A stretch of 64,000 bases of DNA. Source: Prionace glauca. Taxonomy: Eukaryota > Chordata > Chondrichthyes > Carcharhiniformes > Carcharhinidae. Below are positions 44,780 to 55,379 of this stretch, one piece after another. The notes beneath the pieces are model-generated. The model was not told the DNA's origin. It searched no databases and saw only the letters and a list, made by a program, of their open reading frames with translations. The stretch is taken from NCBI GenBank assembly GCA_037974335.1, contig CM075760.1, positions 69,121,477-69,185,476 on the forward strand. The letters are read 5' to 3'. Both the position numbers and the translations under genes were made by a program. Position 1 is the first letter of the stretch, and every line of letters starts with the position of its first letter.

Positions 44780-45110
44780 GGCATATCTCGAATATTGTGC
44801 ACAGTTGTTGTCTCCTTATCTTAAAAAAAGTTAATGTGTTAAAATAATAGTTCAGAGGATTTTCACTAAACCATTGCCAGCTATGTTTGGGTTATCTTAT
44901 GAGAAAAGGATAGTGACGTCAGGTTTGTACCCAGAGAGTTCAAAAGCGTCAGAGGCAAATTGACTGAAACCTTCAAAACTCTAAGTGGTGCTAACAGTGT
45001 GGATGTTGAACGGAAGTTGACTCTTGTCCAGTGTGTGGCTGTATTGGGTGTGTCTCTGAGTGCAGATATTTTGGGTCTTGTTTCTGCGCCTGTTTCCAAT
45101 GCTGTACGGT
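44780..45110 (+). mobile_element. Old LINE (CR1-like) RT C-terminal fragment
   Basis: 'gcatatctcgaatattgtgcacagttgttgtctccttatctt' is a decayed 'LEYCAQLLSPYL' block, followed by an 'EDFH' block and 'tatgagaaaagg..'. Orientation is plus. Confidence 0.55.
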
Positions 45111-45447
45111 CCACGGGAGGGCGCTCTCTGATCACTTATCCAACATCATACTCTCCTTTTGCAGAAAATGACGATTTGCTGATACGAAAATGAGCAGAGA
45201 AAATAAATCTTATCAAATCAAATTGCATTTTTTCCATTCTTTTGATTCAACCTTTAACTTCAATACATTTATTTAACACCAACATCTTCATTCTGAATGA
45301 ATTTCTCTGAAAGAGACAACATTGAAATGCAAGCATGACTGACCAACAAAAGAACTCGTGTCACTGGAGCTATCGCTCCTGTTTTCAATCAGGAAGCAAT
45401 TCCAGGTCCTCTTCGTTCATCTGCTGCACGCAATCAACAAATTGTCA

Positions 45448-45518
45448 TTCCCTGACCCGAATTAAACCCAGGCCGCGATGGTGAGAGGGCTGTTTCCAAA
45501 CAGATGGACCATTAGGGA
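45448..45518 (-). pseudogene. Decayed tRNA-Glu (CTC)-like sequence
   Basis: Over its full 71 bp it aligns with the reverse complement of tRNA-Glu: 3' acceptor TTCCCTGAC, a damaged T loop, 'ggccgcgatggtgagag' (anticodon region CTC) and 'gaccattaggga' at the 5' end. Many substitutions break the stems. It lies near-collinear with flanks of the tRNA-Glu at 52458, so it is probably a duplicate. Confidence 0.7.
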
Positions 45519-46224
45519 AGATAGCGATGGAACATTTAGCCCGCCTTTCCACTTCATAATTAAAAAAAATATATACACAAGGAATATTTGTTGGAGAAAA
45601 GTCATGTCCAGAAAGAACATGAATGACTCCTTCAGCCAATGAAACACTAATTGTTGTTACCTGGAACAAGAAATCGACAGTGAGGTGAAATAGTCTCACA
45701 GGTTTTTCATGTGATTTTTTTAATTTCCCAGACTGTCCAATCTGGTCACTGCTGATACTGTGAAACTTACGAGGTAAACACACAACAGATTCTCGTCACT
45801 TCAAACTATCTGCTTTCCACCTCAGCATTTTGCAGATTTAAAAGCACCGTTCTTTAAAAGTTTTAGACTATCCTCATTGTCCTGATTATTACCGACTTGC
45901 TGTGTATTTTATATATTGATAAAACCTGTACTTGTAATATAAACAGCGGATGGTAGACATTCTCTGCTGGTGTGGCAGCTTTGTGCGCACATACAATTCT
46001 AAACACTTCCATGCTTTCGCTGTTCTGAATTATAGCGATTATTGCGTTTGCAAACTTGGAAAATATTTTCAAATCACCTGACTCATTTCAAATTGTTTTT
46101 GTTAAATGTTAATGCAGTACATAATCTCACAGCCATAGGACTTTTACAAACCCTTATGTCTTTAATGATATTATACAACTGCAGTTATAGAGAAATGGAG
46201 AAAAATTGGGGCAAGTGCTATTTT

Positions 46225-46290
46225 CTGAATCTTTGTCAAACACCTTACTGATATCCATATAGAGGACATCAACGGCTCGTTTCAATGCTG
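46225..46290 (-). mobile_element. CR1-like RT scrap
   Basis: 'gtcaaacaccttactgatatccatatagaggacatcaacggctcg' is the reversed motif A region (DVVYMDFSKAFD type). 46291-46832 shows no gene that I recognise. Confidence 0.7.
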
Positions 46291-46832
46291 GGTCTGGTTC
46301 GTCCTGCTCAGCCTCCTAAGTGAGTGAGTTTCTGCAGACGGAAGCTCGCCTCTTCCACCACCAGCATTGTGGCCTGAGTTCCCTTTACTGGGAGACAATG
46401 TGGTCGAGAGGCTAAACCCGCTGTGTCTGTTTCAGGCCCTGAGTTTCTCATTGGCGGAGATGGAGAGCAGGAGCTGCAGTGCCTGGAATTCTTTCTGAAG
46501 TTCGTGGTGTGCTGGGAAATGATTTCTTTTTCTTGCAATGGTTGGGGTTTTATGGCTTGTAGATGATTGAAGCATTCCCATGGGAGGGTATCTCCCAAAC
46601 AGAATTGATAGGAAACAGGCCCTGATAGGAACGTCCCTCACAACCACGCGGATCCATTGCCATGATTCTTTACTAATAACCTATCAACTGCCTTTAAGTG
46701 CCCTTCCTGGTTGATGGGAATGGCACTGGGTGTCAACTTCCACCCTTGGAAGATCAGACTTAACTTTGGGCAAAGTGATCTTCCCATGAGAAATTCTGCT
46801 TGGGGGCTTCCTGTAGTTGAAGAAGAAATCTG

Positions 46833-47728
46833 TTATGCAGTAAGTAATTTCACAATTGCATTAAATGGAAATCTGATCACATTCTTCAGATCCTCTCTGA
46901 ATTGTGTCTGGGTCACTGCGTAAATGTATGTATTGGTGCAGCAACTCAGGAGTTGGAGCATAAATCCTAATTCCCGCACAAATGCAGGAATATAAAAATG
47001 AATTAAGTTTAAATTATATAATCGTTCACAAAAGGAGTGGATAAGTAAGATTGACCATAGCAGGATAAAATTTCCTGATAGAGCAAACAGTAAGATAATG
47101 GATTTTCTTCTCTTCACTGTCTCTGGGTCCTTTGAAGTATCCATACGCTTGTGGCTCTGAAGTCTCCTGCGGAATTTGGTGGACCCTAGAATGTGTTTAA
47201 TGGTGAAAACATTCAGCAACAGAATCAACAAAAAAGGAATGAACGGAGTTAAAATATAATGCAGATTTTCAACCACTCCCCATGCTGCAGAATAGTGGGC
47301 ATAATTGTCAACATAACAAAAATGGGGAATATTCTGAAACGCATATCTATCACCATACATGAAATACCAGAAAATGTTCTTTACACTGAATAGCACACTC
47401 ACAGTTCCGAGAACTACTGTTGCAGTTTTCTCAGTGCAGTATTTTATTTTCAGCTTCTGACAAGTAATAGCCACAAATCGATCAAAGGTGAATGTGACAG
47501 TGAACCAGACAGAGCAATCAGTGACTGCATAAAGAAAGACAGCATGGATATTACATATTTGAAATTGGTAAATGATTAAAAATGGAAACTTCATGGGAAT
47601 TTGCCTCAAAATGAGATCGGTGATAATGACCAATAGATCCGCTGCTGACATGGAAATGAGGTAACGTATCACACTTCTGGAAAGACCACACTTCCCTCGC
47701 GACAGGATAAGAATCGTCAATACATTCA
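46833..47728 (-). CDS. GPR139-like G protein-coupled receptor, exon 2
   Basis: Rhodopsin-class seven-helix receptor, main coding exon (896 bp, stop TAA at 46833-46835). Acceptor CTTCCTTACAG before 47728. It joins exon 1 in frame inside helix 1, making VNVLTILILSRGKCGLS with the conserved Asn of helix 1. Visible parts in order: helix 2 SMSAADLLVII; ECL1 Cys (QICNI); helix 3 ending in DRFVAI, in place of DRY; helix 4; an ECL2 Cys (HFCYVD) for the usual disulphide; helix 5 FIPFLLILLLNVF; a basic third loop (FRRRLQSHKR, KRRKS); helix 6 ILLWSILLI; helix 7 with NTYIYAV in the NPxxY position; and a short tail. The SRGKCGLS loop and overall layout match the receptors annotated as GPR139-like in sharks. 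The total protein is 330 residues. Ligand unknown. No inactivating change is seen. Confidence 0.88.
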
Positions 47729-48296
47729 CTGTAAGGAAGAGAAACACAATTTACTCGTATTTTAGACTGAGCACAAGAGAAACAATCTCTCAGGATCCTG
47801 GGGAACAGCTGAAACATTTTTATTAAATCCACCTCAGAATAGACTGAGTTCACCTATTCTGCTCGAGACAAAGTTCACAGCAGAAAAGCCCCGCAATGAT
47901 GTAGCAAGAAGCCACATTCACCAATTAATAAAGTCTCCAATTTGCTGCCTTCTTCAGATTTGTATATGGGGGACACAATGGTGCCAGTAGGTTTGGAGCA
48001 AATGTTTCTGGTCTGGATGACTCTGCTTTGATTGTGCTGAAGGCTGTGCAGTTGAAGATGTTAAATCAGCTGATTTGGAATTGGCTGTGAAACATAACAC
48101 TGGAAATCATCTTACATAACGACAACCGTAAAGTGGAAAGATTTAAAGTGAATGTCAGGTAGTGTGAGGATATCTGTGTGGCAATGAGAAATGTTTCCAG
48201 TGCATTCACAGCAACAAACCATGAAGGTTACACAGAATGATATCAATAACTGGGTAACATAGACAAGGACAATGAACACAGAGAAATATGACTTAC

Positions 48297-48393
48297 CAGT
48301 GACACCAACTACAGCAAGGATCGGGTAGTAAATCCTTTGGATATCGTAAAATACCCAAAGAATACGAAGCTCAAGTGGTATAATCCAGAACAT
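48297..48393 (-). CDS. GPR139-like G protein-coupled receptor, exon 1
   Basis: A 97-bp coding exon from ATG (48391-48393) reading MFWIIPLELRILWVFYD and then IYYPILAVVGVT, the start of helix 1. Donor ACTG|GTAAGT, phase 1. It is separated from exon 2 by a 568-bp intron. An upstream TTG in frame is not a start. The exon split inside helix 1 and the 'YYPILA..GV' run are features shared with shark GPR139-like genes as I know them. Confidence 0.85.
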
Positions 48394-48472
48394 GGCTCTG
48401 AAATTCAACGATCGCTGACTGTACTAGAGACCACTCCCAGTTAAACAATATTGCACACAGTGTGAAATTTCC

Positions 48473-48482
48473 TATTTATAAA
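48473..48482 (-). promoter_or_regulatory. TATA-like box of the receptor gene
   Basis: TTTATAAATA on the minus strand, about 80 bp upstream of the ATG. The role is inferred from position. Confidence 0.45.
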
Positions 48483-48736
48483 TCCTCTAATGTCCCCATT
48501 GGAACAATTAAACCGTGTGCTGAGGGACATTAATCACAGTCTCTGAACAAACAAGATGACTTCATCTTTTCTTACAAATTATATGGTTATTGTCCTTTTT
48601 ATGCATGTTAAAAAATTCGAATGAAGGCAAACATTTTGGTTCATGCACCTTGGCAAAAGAAAGGAACATTGATTAACAATGTGTTGCTGAACTGAAGAGA
48701 GTTGAAACCGTTGTGAGTATTGCTGTCACACATTGT

Positions 48737-49453
48737 CAGTCTATCCGTTTTCCAGCAGATCTCTAAAGACAGATAAATCAACACCGGGAACAAAATAGTG
48801 AGGCTGAAATCATTTTGTTTGCAAGAACACACAACAGAATGGTTGTCAATAAATACTTACATATTAAATGTTCTTCAGTTGAAACACATAAACTGCTTGG
48901 TGTTTTCATGCATTCGTGGAAGACAGAGATGGGCTGAAGGTTATCACTGGGAAAACTGAAGGGGAATTGCTAAAAGAGATCACTTCTCCAAAGGGGGTTA
49001 TTAGAAAATAGATTATTTAAAATAAATAAGCACGCAAATGTCTATGATATTTCTTAGACATAAAACCATAGAATTCCTACAGTTCAGAAGAAAGGTTATC
49101 TTGGCCCACTGAGTCTGCATCCCACCCAGGTCCTCCCCTCTGCCCTATCCCCATTATTCCCACACATTCACCATGGCTAATCCACATTCTCTAAGGGAAA
49201 ATAACGGGCAATTTTTGCATGGTCAATCCAACTAATATGATCTGTTATAATATAAATGAGGGACGGGTTTTGTGCAGTAACACAGAGACAGAACCGAATG
49301 CACCAGATATCGATACAGCACCTGTACTGAATGCAGACTGGGTCCAGTTCAGTCATTACTGAGAGAGTGTATACAGTCTATTACGAACCAGCGTGGTGTT
49401 TTCTTATCTAATAGAGACATGACATACTCAGTTTTGACAAAAACAAGGTCTTT
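48737..49453. repeat. Direct duplication of receptor-gene 5' flank, copy 2
   Basis: Partner of 41446-42155, 7.29 kb apart and in the same orientation. Here it lies just upstream of the intact receptor gene. Confidence 0.85.
49070..49232 (-). mobile_element. SINE (family 1-related) 3' fragment
   Basis: Carried within the duplication (see 41765-41935), so it predates it. Confidence 0.55.
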
Positions 49454-49567
49454 GTGAAGGATAAAATGTGAAGGATAAATTTGCAATTGGTGAATAAAAA
49501 GTCCGAAATGCAATAAAAAGCAGGTGATTCATGGATAAATCAACATTTTAAAATATTTGTGTCAGCT

Positions 49568-49639
49568 TTCCTGGTGGTCTAGTGGTTAGGATTCGGCGCT
49601 CTCAGTACTGTAGCCTCGGTTCGACTCCCGGTCAGGGAA
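49568..49639 (+). tRNA. tRNA-Glu (CTC)-like gene, probably degenerate
   Basis: 72 bp. The D arm 'GTGGTCTAGTGGTTAGGATTC' and the anticodon loop CTCTCAG (anticodon CTC) match tRNA-Glu, and the 3' end is GTCAGGGAA. The 3' anticodon strand is TACTG where CGCCG is expected, and the T stem has a C-C mismatch, so the fold is weakened. It is the only tRNA of the group on the plus strand. It could be a pseudogene. Confidence 0.75.
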
Positions 49640-50229
49640 TGTAGATTTTATTACAATAATTCTGCGTTACTTCTCGGTCTGCACCTGTCAGAATCAATAT
49701 TAGGGAGATTTCTTTGTTTGTGTCTGAATTGGAAAAGTCACATGTAAAGAATCAAAAAGAAATTAAGAGAGCGATAGGCGAGAAAGGGCTGATGGTACGA
49801 AATGCTGATACAGGTTAAAATCTAGCTGTTAATGGGGGAAGATTTATTGTTTCTACCGACACAAATATCTGCAGATCTCGGTCCAAATCTCTGCTTCCAT
49901 GACAAGAAAACTTTTAATTGAATGAAATAGTAAACTCTCCCACCCCCTGTGAAATGGAGGCAGTTTTCACTCAGAAACCAATAACTGAGTTTAACAATGT
50001 GGGAAGGAGAAAGACTCAGTTTGAGCGGTGACATTGCAGGAGGAATGGAGAGCTGGAGTTCATCCAGAAAAGCAGCAAATTTAAAATCAATGGTGTCCAA
50101 TGTTGGATGGTCCATTAACGCTGATAATTTAATGTTATTCAGCAGAATTACCACAGGATGGTTTATCACAGATTGATGCTAATACTTTGAATGGAGTGAA
50201 TTGCAGTGACATTGAATGCAGTAGAAAGG

Positions 50230-50520
50230 ACAGCGCGGTAGCACAGTGATTAGCACTGCTGCCTCACAGCGCCAGGGACTCAGGTCCTCGGGTCACCGCC
50301 TATGCAGAGTTTGCACGTTCTCCCCGTGCCTCCGTGGGTTTCCTCCGGGTGTTCCAGTTTCCGATTCAACGATGCGTGTTTTAGTTTGATTGGCCATGCT
50401 AAATTGATCCTACTGTCAGAGGGATCAGAAGGGTAAATATGTGGGTTTGCGGGGAATAGGGCGTGGGTGGGATTGTTGTGGGTGCGGACTCGATGGGCTG
50501 AATGGCCTCCTTCTGGGGGA
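50230..50520 (+). mobile_element. tRNA-derived SINE (family 1)
   Basis: Well preserved: 'cggtagcacagtgattagcactgctgcctcacagcgccaggg', 'tctccccgtgcctccgtgggtttcctccgggtg', 'gactcgatgggctgaatggcctccttctg'. The 3' end is cut short. Confidence 0.88.
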
Positions 50521-50913
50521 ATCGAAAGAGGTAATGCAAATATACATTCTTTTGGATGAAACAGCAGGTCAACTAAATGTATTTTCACTGCCATGTAAAA
50601 GCGGACCTGACATCTGCACTGAAATGTGATGAGGTTGGAAAAACTCAGGATGTTACATGGCATGTGTGCATCAGGAAACAAAGATAAACCTTCACCTCCA
50701 TCACCTTTCATTAACATTGGGAATGTTTAGAAATAGAGGAAGTTTTTAAAACAGCGAAATCCAACAAGGTGGAAATAGAACAACATCTGGCAGGGTGGAA
50801 ATTGCGATGGGTATTTGGTCTGTTGCAGTTTGTGTGAACTGATGTTTGAAGACTGTGCGAGACAAAATGTGCTGCTAATTAGCAGATCGCACAGAAAACC
50901 AGCAAGGAGGTCC

Positions 50914-50986
50914 TGCCGAAACCCGGGATTGAACCAGGGACCTTTAGATCTTCAGTCTAACGCTCTCCCAACTGAGCTATTTCGGC
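50914..50986 (-). tRNA. tRNA-Phe (GAA)
   Basis: 73 bp with perfect acceptor pairing GCCGAAA/TTTCGGC, D arm TAGCTCAGTTGGGAGAGC, anticodon loop ACTGAAGAT with GAA, and T arm CCTGG-TTCAATC-CCGGG. It is nearly identical to the canonical vertebrate gene (one T-loop change). A and B boxes are intact. Confidence 0.96.
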
Positions 50987-51104
50987 TGTCTGGCCAAGGG
51001 GAAGCTTCCGTCTCCCAAATATCTAAGAGAGCACTCATTTCTGCCCATTCGTTAATGCATCATTTTCATCTTTCTTCAAATAATCTCAACCAAATGTCCT
51101 CAGT

Positions 51105-51235
51105 GATAAAAGCAAATTACTGCGGATGGGAAAAGAGGAAATGCTCCAAAATCTCACAATGTCTGACAGCACCTGTAAGGAGTGAAAAGGGCGGACGTTT
51201 CGAGTCCAGATGACACTTTATCAAAGTTCATTGTA
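51105..51235 (+). repeat. Interspersed repeat A
   Basis: 'aagcaaattactgcggatggg...atctcacaatgtctgacagcacctgtaagg...gacgtttcgagtccagatgacactttatcaaa'. Confidence 0.6.
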
Positions 51236-51964
51236 ATCACTATTCGTTTCAATATTTCGTGTCAATACATTATTTAACACATGTGACTTCATTATGAATT
51301 GAATATTTCTGAACTTGAACATCACTGAATTGAAAATATAACTGACCAACAGAACCAATCGAATCACCGGGTAATACAGGTCACAATTTTGAGATCGACT
51401 ATCGTCAGCTTTTAAACAAAGTCAAATACATTTAAAAGGATGAGAATCAGGAATTATCTGTTCGTGACTCTTGACCCTTTTTTTTATTATGGGTTTGAAA
51501 CATTCAGGCGCATAAATTCCGGCCCATTACAGGAAATTCCAGTAGATCCGCACTGAGTCCCAATTCCCTCATCTGTCTGAATGGTTTTCCCTCTTTCTTA
51601 GAGATGAAAAACGATTTAAAAATATTCTTCTGTGAAATGTGCACCATTTCCTCTAGTTCACTTACACTATCACTTGTACCTGTCTGTTTGAGCACACACT
51701 CGTATCAGATATTTCAGATGGTGATGAACCATATTAGTCTGCACCTAGAAACCCATTAAATCTGTTGGAGACTGAACGAGATGCGGATAAATGCTCGGTG
51801 TCAAAATCGAACTTTCCCATCAGTGCACCTTATTTCTCAGAAAGTATTTGACGGTGAAATCAGAGCAATGATAACATGTCTTTAACATCGAGGTTCGGAT
51901 AATGTTGAGCAGTAAACTTAAATTTAACAATTTTCCCTTATCCAACACGAGAAAGTTTAGTGAG

Positions 51965-52037
51965 TGTTTCTGCCCGGATTCGAACCGGGGATCTTTCGCG
52001 TGTAAGGCGAATGTGATAACCACTACACTACAGAAAG
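51965..52037 (-). tRNA. tRNA-Val (TAC)
   Basis: 73 bp. D arm TAGTGTAGTGGTTATCAC, anticodon loop CTTACAC (TAC) on the intact stem TTCGC/GCGAA, T arm CCCGG-TTCGAAT-CCGGG, 3' end CAGAAACA. The first base is C where G is usual, leaving the terminal acceptor pair (1-72) as C-C. Otherwise it is well paired. Confidence 0.88.
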
Positions 52038-52457
52038 AGCTGAAGAACAGTGGAGGAAATCTGCCTGTCTGCAATGTTCTACTGCGCTGTGTCGCTGCAG
52101 GTTCCGATGGTCAGACTGAGAGCCCATGTCACTGAATTCAGGAAGATAACCCTTACTTTCAATCTGATTGTACATCTTATCCCCAACATCAACATTTAAA
52201 AGCGTTCGTCTGGCAAATATCTAAGGGATCAATGATTTCTACCCATTCATTAATGCATCATTTTCATCGTTCTTCCAATAATCTCAGCATTTTGTATCAC
52301 CAGCGCTTTGTAACCTGTCGCTACCTTTTTTCTTTGTTCTTTAAATGTGACATTTCCAATTCAGATACTAAAGAGGAAATCTCCCTGATACTGATTCCGA
52401 CAGAACTGGTACAGACCGGGAAGTAACACAGGATTGTTGTACAGCAATAAATCTACA

Positions 52458-52529
52458 TTCCCTGACCGGGAATCGAACCCGGGCCGCGGCGGTGAAAGCG
52501 CCGAATCCTAACCACTAGACCACCAGGGA
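52458..52529 (-). tRNA. tRNA-Glu (TTC)
   Basis: 72 bp with the full canonical structure: TCCCTGG acceptor, D arm GTCTAGTGGTTAGGATTC, stem CGGCG-CTTTCAC-CGCCG with anticodon TTC, T arm CCGGG-TTCGATT-CCCGG. It should be functional. Confidence 0.96.
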
Positions 52530-53030
52530 AGCTGGCGGGTGTTTTATAAAATATAAATTTATCCATGAGCCACCAGTCTTTTGTTTTATTTCTACACGGG
52601 CACAATCTCAGGACAAGGCGCTGATGATTTAGGAGTGAGATGAGGAGAAATTGTTTGACTCAAAGGTCCATGAATCTTGGGAATTCTCTATTCCAAAGGG
52701 TTCTGATGTTCCATCACTGAACACATTTCAGTTTGGGTTAGACAGATTTATGATCTATCCAGGAATGAATGGAAACAGGAATATGGAATAGGAACAAATG
52801 CTCAGCCACAAGTTCATGTTTCGATTGTGTTTTTTAAGTTTAAAGGTATAATGGAAGCATGTATATAATGTTATATGTAACCTGTTTGAAGTCAGTTCTC
52901 GTTAAATAATGTTGGTAACACCAGATAACAGAACAGCCGGGAACAATTGACAGCTTTTTTTTATTGGCACTCACGGACCCATTACAAACAGGCAACTGTT
53001 TACCCGTGAATGCTGATGGTGAGGAAATTC

Positions 53031-53104
53031 CGTCGCTGGGTTGTCTTAAACCACCAACCTTTCAGTTAACAGCTGAACGTGCTGACCAATTGCGCCATAG
53101 AGAC
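53031..53104 (-). tRNA. tRNA-Asn (GTT)-like gene, probably degenerate
   Basis: 74 bp. D arm GGCGCAATTGGTCAGCAC and the anticodon arm TTCAGCTGTTAACTGAA with GTT are sound. The T loop is TTTAAGA in place of TTCGAGC, the T stem has a mismatch, and the acceptor stem has two mismatches. The B box is therefore poor, and it may be a pseudogene. Confidence 0.75.
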
Positions 53105-53504
53105 AGAGGTAGCAACTCGTAAATATATTCTAAACTCGTGTGTTACTGGCCGCCATTCTATTTCTGAAAACCTGTTCCAGAACTGCAGCATGATCGCACT
53201 GTTTACAATTCTATACAAGTCTCTTTAGTTCCGTGGATCCTACAGCACTGCTGTAGTGTGTTGGTTATTCTCTATCTCCTATGAACGGGCAGGGAAAATA
53301 AACCCACGTCTCTTACCACAGGGAGGAATGGGAAGGGAACTGACCACCAGTAGCCCAAAGATCCAACACTTTCCACTCAATCATCAATAACACCATTCAC
53401 AACTGCACCACCTTCCGAATATTGCGATCCATTTCCCTCAGGATTTAGTTCCAAGGCTTCATATTTCCCTTGTTTTACCCCAATTTTGCAGGACATTCGC
53501 TCCA

Positions 53505-54747
53505 ATACACAGAGTGAACGGAGGAGAGCCGGTGGATGTGGTCTTTCTGGATTTTCAGAAGGCGTTTGACAAGGTACCTCACAAGAGGTTATTGCAGAAG
53601 GTCAGGGGACATGGAGTTGGGGGTAGGGTGTTAGCGTGGATAGAGGATTGGTTGTCAAATAGGAGGCAGAGAGTGGGGGTCAATGGATGCTATTCGGATT
53701 GGCGGTTGGTGACTAGTGGGGTGCCCCAGGGGTCGGTGCTGGGGCCTCAGCTATTTACCATTTATATAGATGATCTGGAGGAGGGAACCGAGTGCAGGGT
53801 GTCGAAATTTGCTGATGACACCAAGATTGGGGGAAAGGCAAATTGTGCGGAGGGTGTGGAGAGTCTGCAGAAGGATCTAGATAGGCTGGGCGAATGGGCC
53901 AGGAAATGGCAAATGGAATTTAATGTTGGCAAGTGTGAGGTGGTCCACTTTGGTAGGAGGAATGGTAGGAAGGACTATTACTTACGGGGCGAAAAACTGC
54001 AGCAGGCGACGGTGCAGAGGGACCTCGGGGTCCTTGTGCATGAGTCGCAAAAACCCAGCTTGCAGGTGCAGCAGGTGGTCAGGAAGGCGAATGGGATGCT
54101 GGCCTTCATAGCGAGGGGGATTGAATATAAAAGTAGGGAGGTCTTGCTGCAGCTGTATAGGGCATTGGTGAGGCCGCAGCTGGAGTACTGTGTGCAGTTT
54201 TGGGCGCCGCACCTGCGCAAGGATGTTTTGGCCCTGGAGGGAGTGCAGAGGAGGTTTACTCGGCTGATACCGGAGTTGAGGGGATTGAGCTATGAGGAGA
54301 GGCTGAATAAACTAGGCTTGTACTCGTTAGAGTTTAGAAGAATGAGGGGAGATCTCATTGAGACGTATAAGATGATGAATGGGATGGATAGGATAGAGGT
54401 GGAGAGACTCTTCCCGCTCAAAAAAGACAGTAGGACTAGGGGGCACAGCCTCAAGATAAAGGGGGGGCGGTTTAGAACAGAGTTGAGGAGGAACTTCTTC
54501 ACTCAAAGGGTGGTGAATCTCTGGAATTCTCTGCCCGTTGAAGTGGTGGAGGCTGCCTCGCTAAATATTTTTAAGAAACGGGTTGATGGGTTTTTGATAA
54601 GAGAAGGGATTAAGGGTTATGGGGAGAGGGCGGGAAGGTGGAGCTGAGCCACGACAGATCAGCCATGATCTTATTGAATGGCGGGGCAGGCTCGAAGGGC
54701 CAGATGGCCTACTCCTGCTCCTATTTCTTATGTTCTTATGTTCTTAA
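53505..54747 (+). mobile_element. Young CR1-like LINE, 5'-truncated, RT frame open
   Basis: The open frame 53514-54647 (377 codons) starts just before RT motif A (VVFLDFQKAFDKVPHKRLL), then DWLSNRRQRVGV, SGVPQGSVLGPQLF (motif B), FADDTKIGG (motif C), ARKWQMEFNVGKCEV, QLEYCVQFWAPHL, FTRLIPELRGLSYEERL, VVNLWNSLPVEVVEAA and a C-terminus near EGIKGYGERAG. The 3' UTR 'ctgagccacgacagatcagcc..' ends in TTCTTATG repeats at 54747. It has no stop or shift in the retained part and is nearly the same as the 27.5-kb copy, so this subfamily moved recently. It lacks the endonuclease and the RT N-terminal part, so it is immobile on its own. Confidence 0.96.
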
Positions 54748-54758
54748 AGAAGAAGCTT

Positions 54759-54829
54759 TGCATTGGCCGGGAATCGAACCCGGGTCTCCCGCGTGGCAGG
54801 CGAGAATTCTCCCACTGAACCACCAATGC
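54759..54829 (-). tRNA. tRNA-Gly (GCC)
   Basis: 71 bp. Acceptor GCATTGG/CCAATGC, D arm GGTTCAGTGGGAGAATTC, anticodon arm CTCGCCTGCCACGCGGGAG with GCC, T arm CCCGG-GTTCGATT-CCCGG. It is canonical except for one D-loop base. Its 3' flank is cut 11 bp downstream by the CR1 copy, and only TTT, not TTTT, is left before the LINE. Confidence 0.95.
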
Positions 54830-55379
54830 TGCTCTTGCTAGCGATGCCCCCACATGCTCTCTCTTCCTTCACACTCAGCAGCATTGTAATTTCCTTACTT
54901 TGTCCTTTCGTTCCCCATTTATTAAGATTCGGATATTAAATAAATGCTAACCTCAAATACATTTTGGACAAAATTCAATATGTCTTAGAAAATTTATACA
55001 ATTTTGTCATTTTTTTCCATAAAATTCAGCATTTCTGATTTTGGAGAAAGCATTTCAAGCTGAGGTCAGAGCAAAGATAATATGACTGTAACATCGAGAT
55101 TCTGATAATATTCAGCACCAAACTGAAATCATACAGACTTCCCTCACCCTAGCATGTTTCAGATGGTGATTAACTATGTTAGTCTGCACCTAAACATATT
55201 AAATTGTCTTGTAGACTGGATGACTTGCTGATATGTGCAGGTGTCAAAATAGGGAAGTTTCTTTCCTGGCATTGCATCAAACAATTTATCATTTCTGATT
55301 TGACACAAAGTATTTGAGGCCGAGGCCAGAGCGAAGATACTATGGGTGTAACATCGAGATTCAGATAATGTTCAGGAAC

